From Anaerolineaceae bacterium (GTDB lineage Bacteria > Chloroflexota > Anaerolineae > Anaerolineales > Anaerolineaceae): a stretch of 9,304 nucleotides of DNA. The position numbers were made by a program, and so were the translations under genes. The notes below the pieces were generated by a model, which made no database searches, was not told where the DNA came from, and saw only the letters and a list, made by a program, of their open reading frames with translations. Shown in pieces: positions 6,595 through 9,304 of the stretch. Within the stretch, counting starts at the first letter, position 1. Every line of letters starts with the position of its first letter. The stretch covers positions 1-9,304 of the forward strand of contig WOZA01000167.1 of assembly GCA_011620505.1 (NCBI GenBank), given 5' to 3'.

Positions 6595-7256
6595 AGCCCG
6601 TTAGAACGCTACTAATTGATCTTGACGACACCACTTATCCAACCTCGGTCGGTGTGTGGCCAATTCTGACAGAGCGCGTGTCCCGATACATGCACGAGGT
6701 CGTGGGAATTCCAAAGGATGAGATTCCTGAAAAGCGTGAACGCCTTTTTGAAGAGCATGGCACTACGATGCGCGGATTGAACATTGAATATGGCATCGAT
6801 GTGCATGATTATCTGCAATTTGTTCACGGAGTGGATCTTTCGAAGCAAATTCACCCTGATCAGGAGCTCAAGGCGGCTCTGAGTTCTTTACCGCAGGAAA
6901 AATGGATCTTCACCAATGCCAGCCGGCAGCATGCAAATAATGTGCTTGGGCTATTGGGCATCTTAGAGTTGTTCAAGGGCGTGATCGATGTGCTGGATAC
7001 GGAACCGTGGTGCAAGCCGCACCCCGAGGCATTCGAGATCGCGCTGAAGCTGGCAGGTGGACCTCTGCCAGAGGAAACCTTATTTGTGGACGATCTCGAA
7101 ATCAATCTAAACACTGCCAGAGCCCTCGGGATTCAGACCTTGCGTGTGGCGGCTGAGAGGGTGGAGTCGAGCCATCCAGTCATCAGGAGTCTGGCAGAAC
7201 TGCCGCACTTTTTGTCGCATAATGGATATAAACATGTTGAAGAACTGCCGTCATAA
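6591..7256 (+). CDS. HAD-superfamily pyrimidine 5'-nucleotidase
   Basis: This is a 221-residue HAD phosphatase resembling the pyrimidine 5'-nucleotidase family (TIGR01993, SDT1-like), which dephosphorylates UMP/CMP-type nucleotides to nucleosides. HAD motif I is DLDDT (Asp10 nucleophile, Asp12). Motif II is Thr108 in IFTNAS, motif III is Lys142 in CKPHPEAF, and motif IV is FVDD (Asp167, Asp168). The C1 cap matches the family in the HGTTMRGL stretch (56-63) and the DYLQFVHG stretch (73-80). The ATG overlaps the LOG stop (ATGA), and a GGTGG sequence seven bases upstream can serve as ribosome binding site, which disfavours the earlier in-frame TTG at 6576. The stop lies 24 bases before the S41 protease start. 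Substrate could be another phosphate ester, since HAD specificity is hard to read. Confidence 0.88.
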   Translation: MKPVRTLLIDLDDTTYPTSVGVWPILTERVSRYMHEVVGIPKDEIPEKRERLFEEHGTTMRGLNIEYGIDVHDYLQFVHGVDLSKQIHPDQELKAALSSLPQEKWIFTNASRQHANNVLGLLGILELFKGVIDVLDTEPWCKPHPEAFEIALKLAGGPLPEETLFVDDLEINLNTARALGIQTLRVAAERVESSHPVIRSLAELPHFLSHNGYKHVEELPS

Positions 7257-7280
7257 AGCGGCGGTTAAAATGGAGTTGTA

Positions 7281-8576
7281 ATGGAAAATAAAACTGTTCG
7301 TTCAATCTTGTTGGTATTAGTCGCTGTGCTGTTGCTGGCAGGCACCTTTGCACTTGGCTTTGGTGCTGCCAGTGTGCTTCCAAAAAACCCAATCCGCCAG
7401 GTCCTCGGCTATGACGCCTGCGCGACGGTTGAACCGCTGGTTGAGGGTGACCAACCGCAGGTTGCGACCCCCAATAGTTATTGCCTGGACTATACCAGCG
7501 CGTCTACCCCGGAGGATCTGAAGGGTCTCTTCGATCCTTTCTGGGAGAGCTGGAAGTTACTGCATGAGAACTTTGTGGACCAACCACTGGATGATGTCGC
7601 ATTAATGCGCGGCGCTATCCAGGGCATGCTGGCAGCCACAGGCGATAAGCACACCTCCTACATGGACCCGGAACAATTTAAACAGGCAAACACCGAGATG
7701 GAGGGTGAATACACCGGCATCGGCGCGTGGGTGGATACCACCGGAGATTACGTGGAAATCATTTCGCCGATGAAGGGCTCCCCGGCTGAGGCTGCAGGCT
7801 TGCAGGCACAAGACAAGGTGATTGCCATTAATGGTGAAGACCTTACTGGTATCCCTGGGGACCTGGTTTTACAGAAAATACTGGGCCCTGCTGGTGACAC
7901 AATCGTACTGACCATCCAGCGCGGTGAGGAAACCTTTGATGTCTCAATCACCCGCGCTGTCATCCAGATCCCGGTGGTGGAGTATGAGATGCGGGAAGAT
8001 GGCGTTGGTTATGTGGCCCTCTACACTTTCAACGAGCTTGCTACCGAAAAATTGCGGGAAGCTTTGAAGGATTTGCTGTCTCAGAACCCCAAAGGCATCG
8101 TATTTGACTTGCGCGGGAATGGTGGCGGCTATCTTGTGACTGCTGTTGAGGTTACATCCGAATTCCTGAAAGATGGTGTGGTGCTGTACGAGGAGTATGG
8201 CGACGGCACACGCGATTCTTATCCTGTAAAAAAAGGCGGGCTGGCTACGGAGATCCCACTGGTAGTCTTAATCGATGAAGGAACCGCGTCGGCATCGGAG
8301 ATAACGGCTGGCGCGCTGCAGGATTATGGACGGGCAAAACTGGTTGGCAAGACCAGTTATGGCAAAGGCTCAGTCCAAAACTGGATTCCCCTGCAGAGTG
8401 AAGAAAGCGGCGTGCGCATCACGATCGCGCGCTGGTTGACCCCGAATGGGAAACAGATCGACGGCGTTGGCCTGACGCCGGACCTGGTCGTGGAATATAC
8501 GCAGGAAGATTTCGATGCCGGCCGCGATCCGCAGCTGGATGCCGCTGTAGAGTTATTGCTCAGCGAATTGCCCTAA
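7281..8576 (+). CDS. CtpA-like S41 C-terminal processing protease
   Basis: This is a 431-residue serine protease that trims or degrades envelope proteins from their C-termini. A signal-anchor helix spans about residues 8-30, placing the rest outside the membrane. A helical N-domain follows (about 78-135), then a PDZ domain (about 140-225, with GSPAEAAGL) that binds substrate C-termini. The S41 core includes GIVFDLRGNGGGY (272-284). The catalytic Ser337 is in GTASASEI and the catalytic Lys362 in SYGKGSVQ, 25 residues apart as in characterised CtpA/Prc enzymes. Cys47 and Cys68, just after the anchor, could pair. Length is typical. GGAG (7271-7274) six bases before ATG is a good ribosome binding site, and the 24-base gap suggests read-through from the nucleotidase gene. 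The target protein is unknown. Confidence 0.94.
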   Translation: MENKTVRSILLVLVAVLLLAGTFALGFGAASVLPKNPIRQVLGYDACATVEPLVEGDQPQVATPNSYCLDYTSASTPEDLKGLFDPFWESWKLLHENFVDQPLDDVALMRGAIQGMLAATGDKHTSYMDPEQFKQANTEMEGEYTGIGAWVDTTGDYVEIISPMKGSPAEAAGLQAQDKVIAINGEDLTGIPGDLVLQKILGPAGDTIVLTIQRGEETFDVSITRAVIQIPVVEYEMREDGVGYVALYTFNELATEKLREALKDLLSQNPKGIVFDLRGNGGGYLVTAVEVTSEFLKDGVVLYEEYGDGTRDSYPVKKGGLATEIPLVVLIDEGTASASEITAGALQDYGRAKLVGKTSYGKGSVQNWIPLQSEESGVRITIARWLTPNGKQIDGVGLTPDLVVEYTQEDFDAGRDPQLDAAVELLLSELP

Positions 8577-8621
8577 AAACGCTGTGATTTATCAGGAATA
8601 ATCGCGAATACGGAGAATACT

Positions 8622-9304
8622 ATGTACTTTGAATACCTCCTTTATATGATCCCCGGACTTTTGCTGAGCCTTTTTGCTCAGTCCAAAGTCAAATCTGCCT
8701 ACAACAAGTGGAGCCAGGTGCGAAATTATCATAACCTGACTGGTTTGGAAACTGCTGAGCAGCTCAAGCCGCGGGTGGGCCTTGAAAATGTGAAGGTCAC
8801 CCGCACCAAGGGCACCCTAACGGATCACTATGACCCGCGCGATGATACCCTGGCATTATCGCAGGAAGTGGCCGATCAGCCTTCCGTAGCAGCAATGGCA
8901 ATCACGGCGCACGAACTTGGGCATGCAATGCAGGATAAGACCAGTTATGGCCCGATGCGCCTGCGCACCACGATTGTGCCGCTGGTGAGCTTTGGCTCGA
9001 ACATTGGCGTAATCCTGGTGATGATCGGCGTCTTGCTGAGCCTTTCGAACCTGGCAACAATCGGCGTGGTGTTGTTTTCGTCCACGGCGGTCTTTTCGCT
9101 GGTCACACTCCCCGTGGAGCTGGATGCGTCCAAACGCGCTCGCGCGATGCTGGACCAGACCGGTTTGGTCGCCAACGAGGAAGAACGCGTGGGTGTGAAA
9201 CAGATGCTGGATGCCGCGGCATGGACCTACGTGGCGGGGCTGGCGACATCATTAATGCAGTTGCTGTATTACATTTCGATAGCTGGGCGCGCCAGCGGCA
9301 GACG
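8622..9304 (+). CDS. YugP-like membrane zinc metallopeptidase, 3' end missing
   Basis: The frame opens at ATG 8622 with GGAG (8612-8615) six bases upstream, and stays open for 227 codons to the window edge. Residues 1-20 are hydrophobic and probably a membrane helix. LTDHYDPRDDTLALS (66-80) matches the conserved block of the zinc peptidase family PF04298 (YugP type). The zinc site is HELGH at 97-101, giving His97, Glu98 and His101. VELDAS at about 165-170 would carry the third ligand, Glu166. Two further hydrophobic helices lie at about 118-139 and 144-163, and a last one near 205-222. Known members are about 225-230 residues long, so the stop is probably just beyond the edge. It sits 45 bases after the S41 protease, likely in the same transcript. 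Substrate is unknown. Confidence 0.9.
   Translation, partial: MYFEYLLYMIPGLLLSLFAQSKVKSAYNKWSQVRNYHNLTGLETAEQLKPRVGLENVKVTRTKGTLTDHYDPRDDTLALSQEVADQPSVAAMAITAHELGHAMQDKTSYGPMRLRTTIVPLVSFGSNIGVILVMIGVLLSLSNLATIGVVLFSSTAVFSLVTLPVELDASKRARAMLDQTGLVANEEERVGVKQMLDAAAWTYVAGLATSLMQLLYYISIAGRASGR

Noticed and set aside
7265..7270. TAAAAT as a separate promoter for the S41 protease
   Set aside because: A start from it would fall after the GGAG ribosome binding site, leaving it outside the message. Read-through from the nucleotidase gene 24 bases upstream is simpler.

Overview
The window reads as a stretch of ordinary chromosomal DNA from an environmental, probably anaerobic bacterium. GC content looks moderate, near 50-55% by eye. 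The gene types fit Chloroflexota, most likely the class Anaerolineae: a trypsin-like lipoprotein with a C-terminal lectin-like module, a zinc-finger-free DnaJ beside PlsC and LOG proteins, and a CtpA-like S41 protease next to a YugP-like zinc peptidase. That placement is inferred from protein style and has not been tested by a search. I see no rRNA, tRNA, CRISPR array, insertion sequence or phage gene.

Layout. A minus-strand membrane protein of unknown family runs off the left edge (1-579). Divergent from it, on the plus strand, are a three-module HtrA/trypsin-like serine protease lipoprotein (706-2541) and a hotdog acyl-CoA thioesterase (2550-2960), a tight pair whose ribosome binding site overlaps the upstream stop. 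A minus-strand MscS-type mechanosensitive channel (3008-4039) converges on them. It is divergent from a plus-strand series: a PlsC-type acyltransferase (4193-4906), a class B DnaJ/CbpA-like co-chaperone (4989-5933), a LOG-family nucleotide phosphoribohydrolase (6001-6594), a HAD pyrimidine 5'-nucleotidase (6591-7256, ATGA overlap), a CtpA-like S41 protease (7281-8576) and a YugP-like membrane zinc peptidase (8622 to the right edge, incomplete).

How the genes may work together. Three proteases predicted to act in or outside the membrane, plus a J-protein, suggest envelope and protein quality control. PlsC, the thioesterase and MscS concern membrane lipid and osmotic homeostasis. The LOG and HAD pair act, by family, on nucleoside monophosphates by different bond cleavages, and their overlapping frames suggest coupled translation.

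Regulation. Good -10-like hexamers lie before several starts, but convincing -35 boxes are absent. The one before the MscS ATG is so close that the mRNA may be leaderless. I see no clear intrinsic terminator. No stretch longer than 300 bases lacks a gene. I did not find a convincing new multi-gene system. The most unusual items are the calcium-loop-like insert in the serine protease and the LOG/nucleotidase pair.
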